NCBI GenBank assembly: GCA_000720805.1
Contig: JODI01000011.1
Location: 80,013 to 144,012 of the forward strand
Length of the DNA: 64,000 bases
Reading direction: 5' to 3'
Source: Streptomyces violaceoruber
GTDB lineage: Bacteria > Actinomycetota > Actinomycetes > Streptomycetales > Streptomycetaceae
Shown here: positions 42,813-51,163 of the stretch, piece by piece
Layout: every line of letters starts with the position of its first letter
Numbering within the stretch: the stretch's first letter is position 1
Notes under the pieces: model-generated
Database searches by the model: none
Seen by the model: the letters and a program-made list of their open reading frames with translations, nothing else
What the model was told of the DNA's origin: nothing
Translations under genes and position numbers: made by a program

Positions 42813-43582
42813 CGGGTCGCCTCCCACTTCTGCTGGAGGTGGTTCATGTTCGTCAGCCAGCGGTCCGGATCGGCGGCCCTGGCCTGGTAGTAGCCGGCGA
42901 CCTCGGGGTGCGGCAGGATCAGGAAGCGGTCCTCCTCGATGCCCTTGAACAGGGCGTCCGCCACCTCGTCCGGCTCGATCGCGGTCGGCTGCAGGACGAG
43001 GTCGCCCGCGCTCCCGGTGGCGGCCAGCATGTCGGTGCGCACGCCCTGCGGGCAGATCGCGTGCACTTTCACACCCCGGTGCCGGTACGTCAGCGACAGC
43101 CACTCGGCGAAGGCGTAGGCCCCGTGCTTGGTGACGGCGTAGGGCGCGGCGCCGATCATGGTCAGCAGTCCGGCGGCGGAGACGGTCGAGACGAACCGGC
43201 CGGTGCCGCGCTCCAGCCACTCCGGCAGCAACGCGTGGGCCGCGCGGACGTGGGCCATCACGTTCACGTCCCAGGACAGCGCCCAGGGCTGCTCGTCCAG
43301 CGGCCGTCCCGGCTCCCCGGCCTCGAAGGCGACGCCCGCGTTGGCGCAGTACACGTCCACGGTCCCGCCGAGCGCCTCCCGTGCCTCGGCGACGATCGCG
43401 GAGGCGTCCCCCGCGACGGCGATCTGACCGATCTCCTCGGCAACGGCCTTGGCCCGGCCGGCGTCCAGGTCGTTCACGACGACCCGGGCCCCCTCGGCAG
43501 CGAACCGACGGGCCAGCGCGGCCCCGATCCCACCCCCCGCTCCGGTGACGACCACTCCCGCACCCTGCACGGCTCCCACCAT
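42809..43582 (-). CDS. SDR family oxidoreductase
   Basis: A 257-residue short-chain dehydrogenase. Cofactor motif VTGAGGGIGAALARRFA, then CANAGVAF, catalytic Ser in STVSAAGLL, and Tyr-Lys in PYAVTKHGAYAF. Probably a 3-hydroxyacyl-type dehydrogenase given the acyl-CoA ligase coupled to it. First gene of the minus-strand operon, with operator A 55-68 bp upstream. Confidence 0.9.
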   Translation of the reverse strand: MVGAVQGAGVVVTGAGGGIGAALARRFAAEGARVVVNDLDAGRAKAVAEEIGQIAVAGDASAIVAEAREALGGTVDVYCANAGVAFEAGEPGRPLDEQPWALSWDVNVMAHVRAAHALLPEWLERGTGRFVSTVSAAGLLTMIGAAPYAVTKHGAYAFAEWLSLTYRHRGVKVHAICPQGVRTDMLAATGSAGDLVLQPTAIEPDEVADALFKGIEEDRFLILPHPEVAGYYQARAADPDRWLTNMNHLQQKWEATR

Positions 43583-43636
43583 CGGTCTCCTTCGACGCGA
43601 CGCGATTTCGGCTCTGCCCCCCGCACCAGCCAGACT

Positions 43637-43650
43637 AACCGGTCGGTATG
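43637..43650. promoter_or_regulatory. TetR-type operator A, copy 2
   Basis: Reading the minus strand, ATACCGACCGGTTAGT repeats 12 bases of the site at 38111 and keeps the ACyrACCGGTyrGT symmetry. It lies 55 bp or more upstream of the short-chain dehydrogenase start and on the far side of the NamZ gene promoter. Confidence 0.75.
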
Positions 43651-43811
43651 TACGAAGGAAGGGTGACTGGACCCCACTCAGGGGCGCGGGACCGTATCGC
43701 TATGCGGCTCCGCCTCGTGCGCGCGCCCAGCCACATCGGTCCCGCGGACTCCCCTCTGCCCGCGGTAGCGCATACGGTGCCGGTGCCGACGCCCACGTCC
43801 AAGGAGGTCAC

Positions 43812-45041
43812 ATGCACCTGCCCAGACGAACCCTGCTGGCGGCGACCACAGCAGCCGCGTCCTTCACCGCCGCACCCCCCGCCGCCGCGGCCCGCCGCAG
43901 GCGAACCGGTTTCGAGAACCTCGCCGCGAACGCCTACGCCCAGCTCTCCGGTCAACGCGTCGGAATCGTCACCAACCCCACCGGCGTCACCCGCGACGTC
44001 CGCCACATCGTCGACGTCATGCACGCGGACAGCCGAGTGGACCTGAGGGCCGTCTTCGGCCCCGAACACGGCTTCCGCGGCACCGCCCAGGCCGGCGGTT
44101 CCGAGGGCCGCCACGACGACCCGGCGACCGGCCTGCCGGTCTACGACACGTACCTCAAGAGCGGTCAGGCGCTCGCCGGCATCTTCACCGCATCCGGCGT
44201 GGACACCGTCGTCTTCGACATCCAGGACGTGGGCGCGCGCTTCTACACGTACATCTGGACGCTGTACGACTGCATGGAGGCGGCCCGGCTCGCGGGCAAG
44301 CGGTTCGTCGTCCTGGACCGGCCGAACCCGGTGACCGGCCGGGCGGCTCTGGGCCCGGTGCTGCACGAGGAGTTCGCGACCTTCGTCGGACGCAAGCCGA
44401 TCTCCCAGGCGCACGGGATGACCGTCGCGGAGCTTGCACGGCTGTTCAACGGGGAGTTCCTGAGCACGCCTGTCGAGCTGGACACCGTGCTGATGACCGG
44501 GTGGCGCAGGTCGCAGTGGTACGACGCCTGGGGGCTGCCCTGGGTGCCGCCGAGCCCGAACATGCCGACGCCCGACACCGCCCTCGTCTACTCCGGGACG
44601 TGCCTCTTCGAGGGGACGAACCTGTCGGAGGGGCGCGGGACGACCCGGCCGTTCGAACTGCTCGGCGCGGAGGGCGTCGACGGGCGCTGGGCCGACGCGG
44701 CGAACCGCCTCGCGCTGCCCGGTGTGCGCTTCAGGGAGGCGTACTTCGCGCCCACCTTCTCCAAGTTCCAGGGGAAGACGATCGGGGGCGTGCAGATCCA
44801 TGTGCACGACCGGGACGCCTACGACCCGGTACGCACCGGGATCGCGCTTCTGGTGACCGCCAGGAAGGTGTGGAGCGGCTTCGCCTGGCGCCCGGACAAC
44901 TGGATCGACAAGCTGACCGGTTCCACGCTGGTGCGCACCATGATCGACGCGGGCGCGGACACCGACGCCGTGGCGGCGGGCTGGGAGCGGGAGCTGGCGG
45001 CGTTCCGGCGGGTGCGCAGGGAGTACCTCGTGTACCGGTGA
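43812..45041 (+). CDS. namZ: Secreted DUF1343 / NamZ-type exo-beta-N-acetylmuramidase
   Basis: A 409-residue exported protein. The signal peptide has LPRRTLLAATTAAASFTAAP, with an Arg pair typical of Tat export, and cleavage near residue 28. DUF1343 (glycoside hydrolase family 171) enzymes such as B. subtilis NamZ release N-acetylmuramic acid from the non-reducing end of peptidoglycan chains. Family segments: GIVTNPTGVTRD, VFGPEHGFRGTAQAG, VFDIQDVGARFYTYIWT, and PSPNMPTPDTALVYSGTCLFEGTNLSEGRGTTRPFE. AAGGAGGT precedes the ATG. Monocistronic, possibly for wall recycling. Confidence 0.9.
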   Translation: MHLPRRTLLAATTAAASFTAAPPAAAARRRRTGFENLAANAYAQLSGQRVGIVTNPTGVTRDVRHIVDVMHADSRVDLRAVFGPEHGFRGTAQAGGSEGRHDDPATGLPVYDTYLKSGQALAGIFTASGVDTVVFDIQDVGARFYTYIWTLYDCMEAARLAGKRFVVLDRPNPVTGRAALGPVLHEEFATFVGRKPISQAHGMTVAELARLFNGEFLSTPVELDTVLMTGWRRSQWYDAWGLPWVPPSPNMPTPDTALVYSGTCLFEGTNLSEGRGTTRPFELLGAEGVDGRWADAANRLALPGVRFREAYFAPTFSKFQGKTIGGVQIHVHDRDAYDPVRTGIALLVTARKVWSGFAWRPDNWIDKLTGSTLVRTMIDAGADTDAVAAGWERELAAFRRVRREYLVYR

Positions 45042-45151
45042 GCTGGTGAATCACCCGTACGAGTCGTGATGAGGCATGACGTATGGCCAACTCCGGCCGG
45101 TAGCAGGACGATGCGCACACATCGCACACTCCGGGGACGAGGAGGCCGGTC

Positions 45152-46498
45152 ATGGCTGATCCGGCGGCAATGAGCGTGACTCCGTACTGGGAGCTCACGT
45201 TCGACGCGGACGGGGACACGGACATCCGCGGGCGGGACCGGTTGCTCGCCGGGGTGGCGCAGCACCACGTCCGTGATCTGCTGGTCTTCGCGCACGGCTG
45301 GAACAACGACCGCTCGGGCGCGACCCGGCTCTACAGCGACTTCTTCGCGCCCGTCCCCCGGGTCGCCCCGGGAGCCGGACTCGGGTACGCCGGGGTGGTG
45401 TGGCCGTCGATGCGGTTCTCGGACGAGCCGATCCCGGACTTCCCGCGGACGGTGGCCGCCGAGATGCCGCCGCGTCCGGCGTTGGACAAGGACACCCGGC
45501 ACGCGCTGCTGGAGACCTTTCCCGGACGGGCCACCGTGATCGAGCGGATCGCGGGGCTGCTGGACCAGCAGCCGGGTGCGGATGCCGGGTTGGAGGAGTT
45601 CGGGCGGCTGGTGCGGATGCTGGTGGAGGTGGTGCCGACGGAGCCGCAGGTGCGGTTCGCGGCGGACACACTGGTGGACGGGGTGCCGCAGAGGGATCCC
45701 GTGATGTTCTCGGAGTCCGTGCCGGAGCTGTGCGAGGAGTTCGCGCGGGCGCTGGCGGAGCTCGAGTCGCCGGGTGGGCCGGTGGCGGAGTTCTCGATCC
45801 CCAACCCGTGGGACGGGGCGCACGAGTTGCTGCGGCAGGCGACGTACTACGCCATGAAGCGGCGCGCGGGGGCCGTCGGGGAGCGCGGACTCGGGCGGGT
45901 GCTCGGTCAGTTGGCCGCGGCGGCGCCGGACGTACGGGTGCATCTCGTGGGGCACAGTTTCGGGGCCCGGCTGGTGTCGTTCGCCTTGCGGGGGCTGCCG
46001 CCGGGCGTGCGGACGGTGAAGTCGCTGACCCTGCTGCAAGGTGCCTTCTCGCACTACGCGTTCGCGGACCGGCTGCCGCACGACCCGCGCGCGAAAGGCG
46101 TGCTGCAGGGGCAGCACCACCGGGTGGACGGTCCCGTGGTGTGCTGCTACTCCCGGCACGACTCGGCGCTCGCCACGATGTACCCGCTGGCCTCGCGGAT
46201 GGCGGACGACGACCGGACGGTCGGGATCGACGCGCACGGCGCGTTCCGGGGCTTCGACGTCGGGTCGGCGCTGGGCGCCAGGTGGGGGGCGATGGGGCAC
46301 GACGGGGTGCAGGCGGTACCGGGCACCAGGTCGTTGAAGCTGGCGGAGGCGCTGCGGGCGGAGCTGCCCGCGTCGGGCTGTGTGAACGTGGACGCGGCGG
46401 AGGTCGTCAAGCGCGGCGGGCCGCCCGCCGGCGCCCACAGCGACATCTGCCACCAGGAACTGGCCCGGCTGGTGGTGACGGCGGGCCGCATCCGCTGA
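45152..46498 (+). CDS. Alpha/beta-hydrolase-like protein
   Basis: A 448-residue soluble protein. DLLVFAHGWNNDRSGA resembles the oxyanion-hole strand of lipase/esterase folds, and VHLVGHSFGARLVSFALRG (about residue 270) has the GxSxG nucleophile elbow with Ser. A catalytic His may be in WGAMGHDGV. No signal peptide. Substrate unknown. AT-free leader; ATG at 45152 follows GGACGAGGAGGCCGGTC. It converges on the penicillin acylase gene with 18 bp between stops. Confidence 0.78.
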   Translation: MADPAAMSVTPYWELTFDADGDTDIRGRDRLLAGVAQHHVRDLLVFAHGWNNDRSGATRLYSDFFAPVPRVAPGAGLGYAGVVWPSMRFSDEPIPDFPRTVAAEMPPRPALDKDTRHALLETFPGRATVIERIAGLLDQQPGADAGLEEFGRLVRMLVEVVPTEPQVRFAADTLVDGVPQRDPVMFSESVPELCEEFARALAELESPGGPVAEFSIPNPWDGAHELLRQATYYAMKRRAGAVGERGLGRVLGQLAAAAPDVRVHLVGHSFGARLVSFALRGLPPGVRTVKSLTLLQGAFSHYAFADRLPHDPRAKGVLQGQHHRVDGPVVCCYSRHDSALATMYPLASRMADDDRTVGIDAHGAFRGFDVGSALGARWGAMGHDGVQAVPGTRSLKLAEALRAELPASGCVNVDAAEVVKRGGPPAGAHSDICHQELARLVVTAGRIR

Positions 46499-46516
46499 CC
46501 CGCCGCCACTCGTGTC

Positions 46517-49312
46517 TCACCGGTGCGACGTGAACTCCACCACCTGCTGGAACGTCGGCCGGTTCTGCCAGCTGATGTTGGAGTGCTTGATGCCGCCCAG
46601 AGTGCGCTGGACGATCGAGTCGGCGCACCACTGGTTGCCCGCCGCGCACAGGTCGTCGCCGGGGTAGACCTGCGCCGCGGTCCTGCCGGCCGCCTCCTTC
46701 AGGGTGCTGATCAGGACGTCCCGGCAGGCGCTGAGGCCGCCGCCGCCGCAGTACTTCCGCGCGAGCGGCCCCTGGACCGACTCGCCGAGCACCGCACGGA
46801 TGTCCTTGTCGACATAGCTCCACCAGCCGTACTGGAAGGAGCTGCCCGCGTGCGAGCCGGTCGGACCGTGCGCCGCCGACGGGGCCTCGTCGACGGGCAG
46901 GTTGGCGGTGAAGGCGGTGTACAGGTCGCTGCCGAGGCCCGGTGCGAACTCGGCCTTCACCAGCAGCGGCCACCACGCGTCGAGGATGCGGATCGCGTCG
47001 GCGTCGGCGTACGTCTTCGAACCGGCCGACGTCTCGGTGCGCTTGGCGCCCGCCGTCACCCACGCCTGGAGCTTGCTCACCGCCGCGGCCGCCGTCGGGT
47101 CGGTGACCGTGGAGCTGCCCACCACCTTGAGGAGGTCCGGCAGCACGTCCTCGGCCCGCAGGTCGGCCAGGGCCGCGTCCGCCATCGCCTTGGTGAGCGC
47201 GGCCCTGGTGACCCCGCCCGCGGCGACCAGCTTCTTCACCCGGTCGTCGAGGAGGTTGCCCCGGTGCACGGAGCCGTCGCCCCAGGACGCGGTCGTGTAG
47301 TCGCGGGCCTGCTTGTTGTTCCAGGAGATGTAGTAGTCCTGGTCGATCGAGTTCGGGTGGGCCGAGGCGGGGGTGTAGTCGGCCGTGTTCGTCGTCGGGT
47401 TCCAGTTCCGCCACTCGTACGACGTCTGCGCCCACACCGGGAACTCGGCGTCGACGCCGCTCGCGCGCACCGGGTTGTCGCCGCTGTTGTAGTACGCGGT
47501 GTGCTCGGAGTCGGCGTAGAACCAGTTGAAGGTGTAGTTGATGTGCTGCACCGCGGACTGGAAGCCCTGCGGGCCCTTCACGTAGTCGGGGTCGTTCAGC
47601 ATCTGGAAGCCGATGATCGAGTCGGCCTCGTGGAGGTAGGAGGTGCGCAGGGTGGTGTAGGCGACCTTCTTGCCGCCGACCGTCGCGCGGTACTCGACGG
47701 GGCCGTACTTGGTGCGCCACGCCCGCATCGTGTAGGAGCCGGCCGCGGTGCCGTCGGCGGTGGTGGGCTTCCAGGCGTTCTTCTGCTCGATCTTCTCCAT
47801 CGCCGTGCAGGTCCCGCGGTACAGGTAGTGGTAGTCGTCCTGGCACAGTTCGACGGCATAGGTGTCGATGATGTCCTGGCCGGAGGTCGTGGCGCTCCAC
47901 GCGTAGTCCTGGCCGCGGCCCAGTTCGACGTACATGCTCAGGCCCGCGAAGGAGGCGCCGCGGGCGCTGAGGCCGGGGCCCTGGATCTCCTGGAGCATGA
48001 GGAGTTGGGGTGCGAAGTAGCCGGTCTGCGGTCCGAAGACGGCGATCGGGTTGCCGCTCGCCGTGTGGTCGCCGCTCACCACGAGGGCGTTGGACATACC
48101 GCGCTTGGCCGAGGTGACGGCCGTCTTCGCCGCCGTGGCTGAGGCGCCGGTGGCGGTCGAGCCGGCCGCGCTGCCCGTACGGTCGTAGACCAGTTGTTCC
48201 TCGTTCACCGAGCCGGCGTCGGGCAGGGCCTCGCCCTGCGGGTCGGCGGGCTTGGTGGCGTAGGGGAAGCTGCCGTCCTGGACGGTCAGGACCGCCTCGG
48301 GGTCGTTGCGTTCGCGGAAGGACTCCCAGACCTTGGTGCCCTCCGTCACGCCGTACTTCTGCTGGGCGGCGAGCAGCGACAGCGCGTTGTCGACCTCGCC
48401 GCCGCCCCCGGAGCCGAAGAGCGAGCCGATCACGGAGGCCAGCGCGACCAGGTCGGTGGTCTTGAAGTGGTCGATGGTGCCGGCGTTGGTGACGGAGTCC
48501 TTGTGGCCGGTCAGGACGTACTCGCCGGGGAAGTAGCGGCCGCTGTCGGAGGCGTCGATGTACGCGTTGACGCCGGCGACATAGGCGTTGACGTCGGCGA
48601 GGGCCTGCTTGCCGCGGTCTCCGGCCGACGCGACGGCGTTGTCGATCTGGGCCTGGAGATCGGCCTCGGTGTACGGGGCGTTGCGCCAGAACTCCTGTTC
48701 CAGGCCCTGGTTGGACGGGGCGCCGCCCGCGAAGGAGGTCAGCTGGCCGCGTCCGACGTGACGGAAGACGTCCATGAGCCACAGCCGGTCCTCAGCCGCC
48801 GCATACCCGGCACCGAACTCCGTGCCGTATCTGGTGGTACCGGTGATGTGCGGGACACCCGACTTCTTGTCGCGGACGATCGTCACGTCGCCGCGACCGG
48901 CGGGCTTGACCGTGGAGGCGACTTGATCGGCGGGAACTCCGAACGACGCGTCGTTGAAGAAGGTGTTGATCGTGCTGTTGGTGAGCGCGGGGTAGCCCTT
49001 GGCCAGGTTGGCGTACGGGCCGAGCTGGTCGTCGGCGTGGTCGGGCTGGGTGCCGAAGGCCTGGTTGAGCAGGACCTGCGCGAGGGTGGCGTTGCCGTTC
49101 TGGCCCGGCGGCAGGATGTCGGAACACTGGCCACCGCAGTGGTCGTTCGCCGCCGTGGCCTGCACAGCCGCCGTCTCGGCCGCGGCCACCTGAGTGAGCG
49201 GGGACAGAAGACCGGCAATCAGGACGCATACGGAAGCGGACTTCAGGAACCCGGGGAACCTGCCGGGAGTTCTCTGTCTGTCGAGGGCGGTGCGTGAGGT
49301 GCGCCGTGGCAT
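46517..49312 (-). CDS. Secreted penicillin acylase family protein
   Basis: A 931-residue Ntn-hydrolase precursor. A Sec signal (SASVCVLIAGLLSPLTQVAAAE) ends near residue 47. An alpha-chain region follows (PHITGTTRYGTEFGAGYAAAEDRLW is family-specific), then a spacer with Ala/Thr runs. The beta chain begins at GMSNALVVSG, where autocatalytic cleavage before Ser frees the N-terminal nucleophile. Later segments (FGPQTGYFAP, WSATTSGQDIIDTYAVEL, WFYADSEHTAYYNSGDNP) fit the family. Relatives deacylate penicillins, acyl-homoserine lactones, echinocandins or cyclic lipopeptides. It may be a quorum-quenching or antibiotic-modifying enzyme; the substrate is open. Confidence 0.92.
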   Translation of the reverse strand: MPRRTSRTALDRQRTPGRFPGFLKSASVCVLIAGLLSPLTQVAAAETAAVQATAANDHCGGQCSDILPPGQNGNATLAQVLLNQAFGTQPDHADDQLGPYANLAKGYPALTNSTINTFFNDASFGVPADQVASTVKPAGRGDVTIVRDKKSGVPHITGTTRYGTEFGAGYAAAEDRLWLMDVFRHVGRGQLTSFAGGAPSNQGLEQEFWRNAPYTEADLQAQIDNAVASAGDRGKQALADVNAYVAGVNAYIDASDSGRYFPGEYVLTGHKDSVTNAGTIDHFKTTDLVALASVIGSLFGSGGGGEVDNALSLLAAQQKYGVTEGTKVWESFRERNDPEAVLTVQDGSFPYATKPADPQGEALPDAGSVNEEQLVYDRTGSAAGSTATGASATAAKTAVTSAKRGMSNALVVSGDHTASGNPIAVFGPQTGYFAPQLLMLQEIQGPGLSARGASFAGLSMYVELGRGQDYAWSATTSGQDIIDTYAVELCQDDYHYLYRGTCTAMEKIEQKNAWKPTTADGTAAGSYTMRAWRTKYGPVEYRATVGGKKVAYTTLRTSYLHEADSIIGFQMLNDPDYVKGPQGFQSAVQHINYTFNWFYADSEHTAYYNSGDNPVRASGVDAEFPVWAQTSYEWRNWNPTTNTADYTPASAHPNSIDQDYYISWNNKQARDYTTASWGDGSVHRGNLLDDRVKKLVAAGGVTRAALTKAMADAALADLRAEDVLPDLLKVVGSSTVTDPTAAAAVSKLQAWVTAGAKRTETSAGSKTYADADAIRILDAWWPLLVKAEFAPGLGSDLYTAFTANLPVDEAPSAAHGPTGSHAGSSFQYGWWSYVDKDIRAVLGESVQGPLARKYCGGGGLSACRDVLISTLKEAAGRTAAQVYPGDDLCAAGNQWCADSIVQRTLGGIKHSNISWQNRPTFQQVVEFTSHR

Positions 49313-49599
49313 GGGAGCTCCTACCGACGGGAGTGGTGCCGGACGTTACCGCCGGTATCCCCGAGATGGAAGATGAACATGCGTCACTTTTCGGAGTCTT
49401 GGACTCCTGGAGTTCGCCGCGACGTCGTTCCGAGTCGCGGCGGCGGACTCGCGGGGTCAACCGCGGCGGCCTTATGGGGGCCCATCGGAAATCGGATGGA
49501 GCCGAATCGCCTGTCGATACGTCTATTCGGCGACGTCCGTTCGACGACGCCGCCGAAGTGACCGAAGTACAGGTGCAGGTGTGACGGAGGTGCAGGACG

Positions 49600-50202
49600 A
49601 TGGCCGGTTTCCGGAGTCTGGCGAGACAGGTGCGCGATCCACGGTGCGACCTGGCGCTCAGGCGTTACTCGCTCCGCAAGTGCCTTGAGCGGTTCGCTCC
49701 TTACGGGCACAGGGCGACCTGGGACCACTTGTGCTCCCGGGCCGGGTTCGGCCCGGAGGACCGCTCTCCCGACCCGGCGCGGCTCGTGGCCGCACTGGAG
49801 GAGCTGGAGGAGGCGCGTTCGGTCTGGCTGACCTACGAGGTCGAGTTCGCCGAGCGACGCAAGAAGGAGAAGCACGACGGGCTGCGCAGGCCGGGCAGTG
49901 TGGACGACTGGCACCGGCTGACCTGGGGCGGGTTCGGAGTGGCCTGGTGCGACGATCCCCGGGTCCATCCCCACGAGCCGCTGGCGGAGGTACTGCGTCG
50001 GCTCATCTCCGCGCTGGAGCGGGAGCCGGGAACGGGGTGCCCGGTGTGCGGAGGGGAGCGTCTCGTCTGGAAGTACGAACTGGACCACGAACCCTCGACG
50101 GGTCCGGTCTGCGTGGACTGCGGCATCCTCGTACCACGGCCCGTGCTGTCGCCGGAGGCCCTGGCGGATGCCAGGCGTGGACGGCTGCTCGTGTCGGCCT
50201 GA
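49600..50202 (+). CDS. Unknown protein with C-terminal zinc ribbon
   Basis: I do not recognise this 200-residue protein. The N-terminal half is basic and helical (LALRRYSLRKCLERFAPYGH; ELEEARSVWLTYEVEFAERRKKEKHDG). The C-terminal half has a four-Cys zinc ribbon, CPVCGGERLVWKYELDHE then CVDCGI, like those in transcription or replication factors. GGAGGTGCAGGACG before the ATG is a strong ribosome site. It has no operon partner: the penicillin acylase gene is divergent 287 bp away and downstream is a degenerate stretch. A nucleic-acid-binding role is only a guess. Confidence 0.72.
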   Translation: MAGFRSLARQVRDPRCDLALRRYSLRKCLERFAPYGHRATWDHLCSRAGFGPEDRSPDPARLVAALEELEEARSVWLTYEVEFAERRKKEKHDGLRRPGSVDDWHRLTWGGFGVAWCDDPRVHPHEPLAEVLRRLISALEREPGTGCPVCGGERLVWKYELDHEPSTGPVCVDCGILVPRPVLSPEALADARRGRLLVSA

Positions 50203-50740
50203 GCGGGCCGACTGCCCTGACCGAAGTGACCTAGGAACTGTGCGTGCGGGGTTGACAGCTGCTCCCAGGAGAGGGTGCAGGAGGTCGAGTTAGCTCGATC
50301 GTGTGATGGTCGGCTCGCGAGCTTGCGGTGATCTGGGCCGACCGGGTTAACGTGATCATGCGATCTGGGACGCCGAGTACGGCGTCGGCTTGCGGGGCCC
50401 CCGCTCCACCAGAGGATGGTTCGGGGCCTCCCCGCGGCCACTGGCCGTACCCAGTTGACCAGGTCGCGCAGGGCAGCCTCCACCAGCGGCCTCCGGCCGC
50501 GGGGGCCTTCCAGGATCGGACCACGCACAGGATGCGTGTCGCTGCCCTGGGGTTGAGTACGCCGGGGACCTGGGGGTACCTCCCACGCCCTTGAGGCAGT
50601 GGGGGAGCGCCCAAGACCGTTCGGAGCGTGCGGCTGATCGGGCTCACTCCTGCTCAGTCTTCAGGAACGGTGCGCCGGGGATGCCGCACCCCTGTTTGCC
50701 GTGAAAGTGGCCCCTGGCACGACGGGGCCGCGCGGTTCGC
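50203..50740. other. Degenerate intergenic stretch
   Basis: No supportable gene lies here. At 50571-50608 there is a hairpin-forming unit (GGTACCTCCCACGCC ... GTGGGGGAGC) of a type scattered through Streptomyces genomes as a small interspersed repeat. Base composition in 50270-50350 is lower in GC than the surroundings, as expected for decayed sequence. Confidence 0.5.
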
Positions 50741-50744
50741 CGGC

Positions 50745-51043
50745 TCGCCGCTCGGTCCGAAGGTGCTGCGAGTTCTGGCCGAGGTGACGGATCCGACCCC
50801 GGCACGGCCGAGCGGACCGCGCGTGCGCTTCTGGCGGACCTCGGCTGCGCCCACTGCCGACCGGTGCTGCCGCACGGCGAGGACGGCGGCACGTGGCCGG
50901 TGCTGCGGCTGGCGGGGCGGCTGGGGCCGGCGACCCGCATCGGCCTGGAGGACACCCTGCTCCTGCCGGACGGGCAACGGGCGGTGTCCAACGCTCAGTT
51001 GGTGACCGAAGCGCAGACCCAGTACGGGTCCGCGGGTCGATGA
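50745..51043 (+). pseudogene. BKACE (DUF849) C-terminal remnant, truncated and frameshifted
   Basis: Translation gives GPKVLRVLAEVTDPTPA in one frame, then in another frame from about 50800 GTAERTARALLADLG, then VLPHGEDGGTWPVLRLAGRL and TRIGLEDTLLLPDGQRAVSN, ending at TGA 51041-51043. These match the last 90-100 residues of the beta-keto acid cleavage enzyme family (3-keto-5-aminohexanoate cleavage enzyme-like). The N-terminal two-thirds, including zinc-binding His pairs, is missing, and at least one frameshift is present. It is a dead gene fragment. Confidence 0.75.
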
Positions 51044-51163
51044 CGGACGCGTCCCGCCGGCCGGGGAACCTGACGGTAGCAGGCCCTAATTCAGTCGCTC
51101 CAGCCTTTTCGTGTCCGGACAGTGGGAGGCGATGAAACCGAACTGAGCGAGCCGGGAGCGCCC

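Noticed and set aside
41151..43220. 689-codon version of the acyl-CoA ligase
   Set aside because: The upstream 136 codons are antisense-free shadow of the overlapping dehydrogenase gene; GTG at 42812 with the GTGA overlap is the natural start.
49294..49584. Short open frames between penicillin acylase and zinc-ribbon genes
   Set aside because: No ribosome site, no conserved motif, and overlap with the leader of the acylase gene.
50356..50586. Possible transposase fragment on the minus strand
   Set aside because: Short stretches looked vaguely protein-like, but no transposase motif could be followed in any frame.
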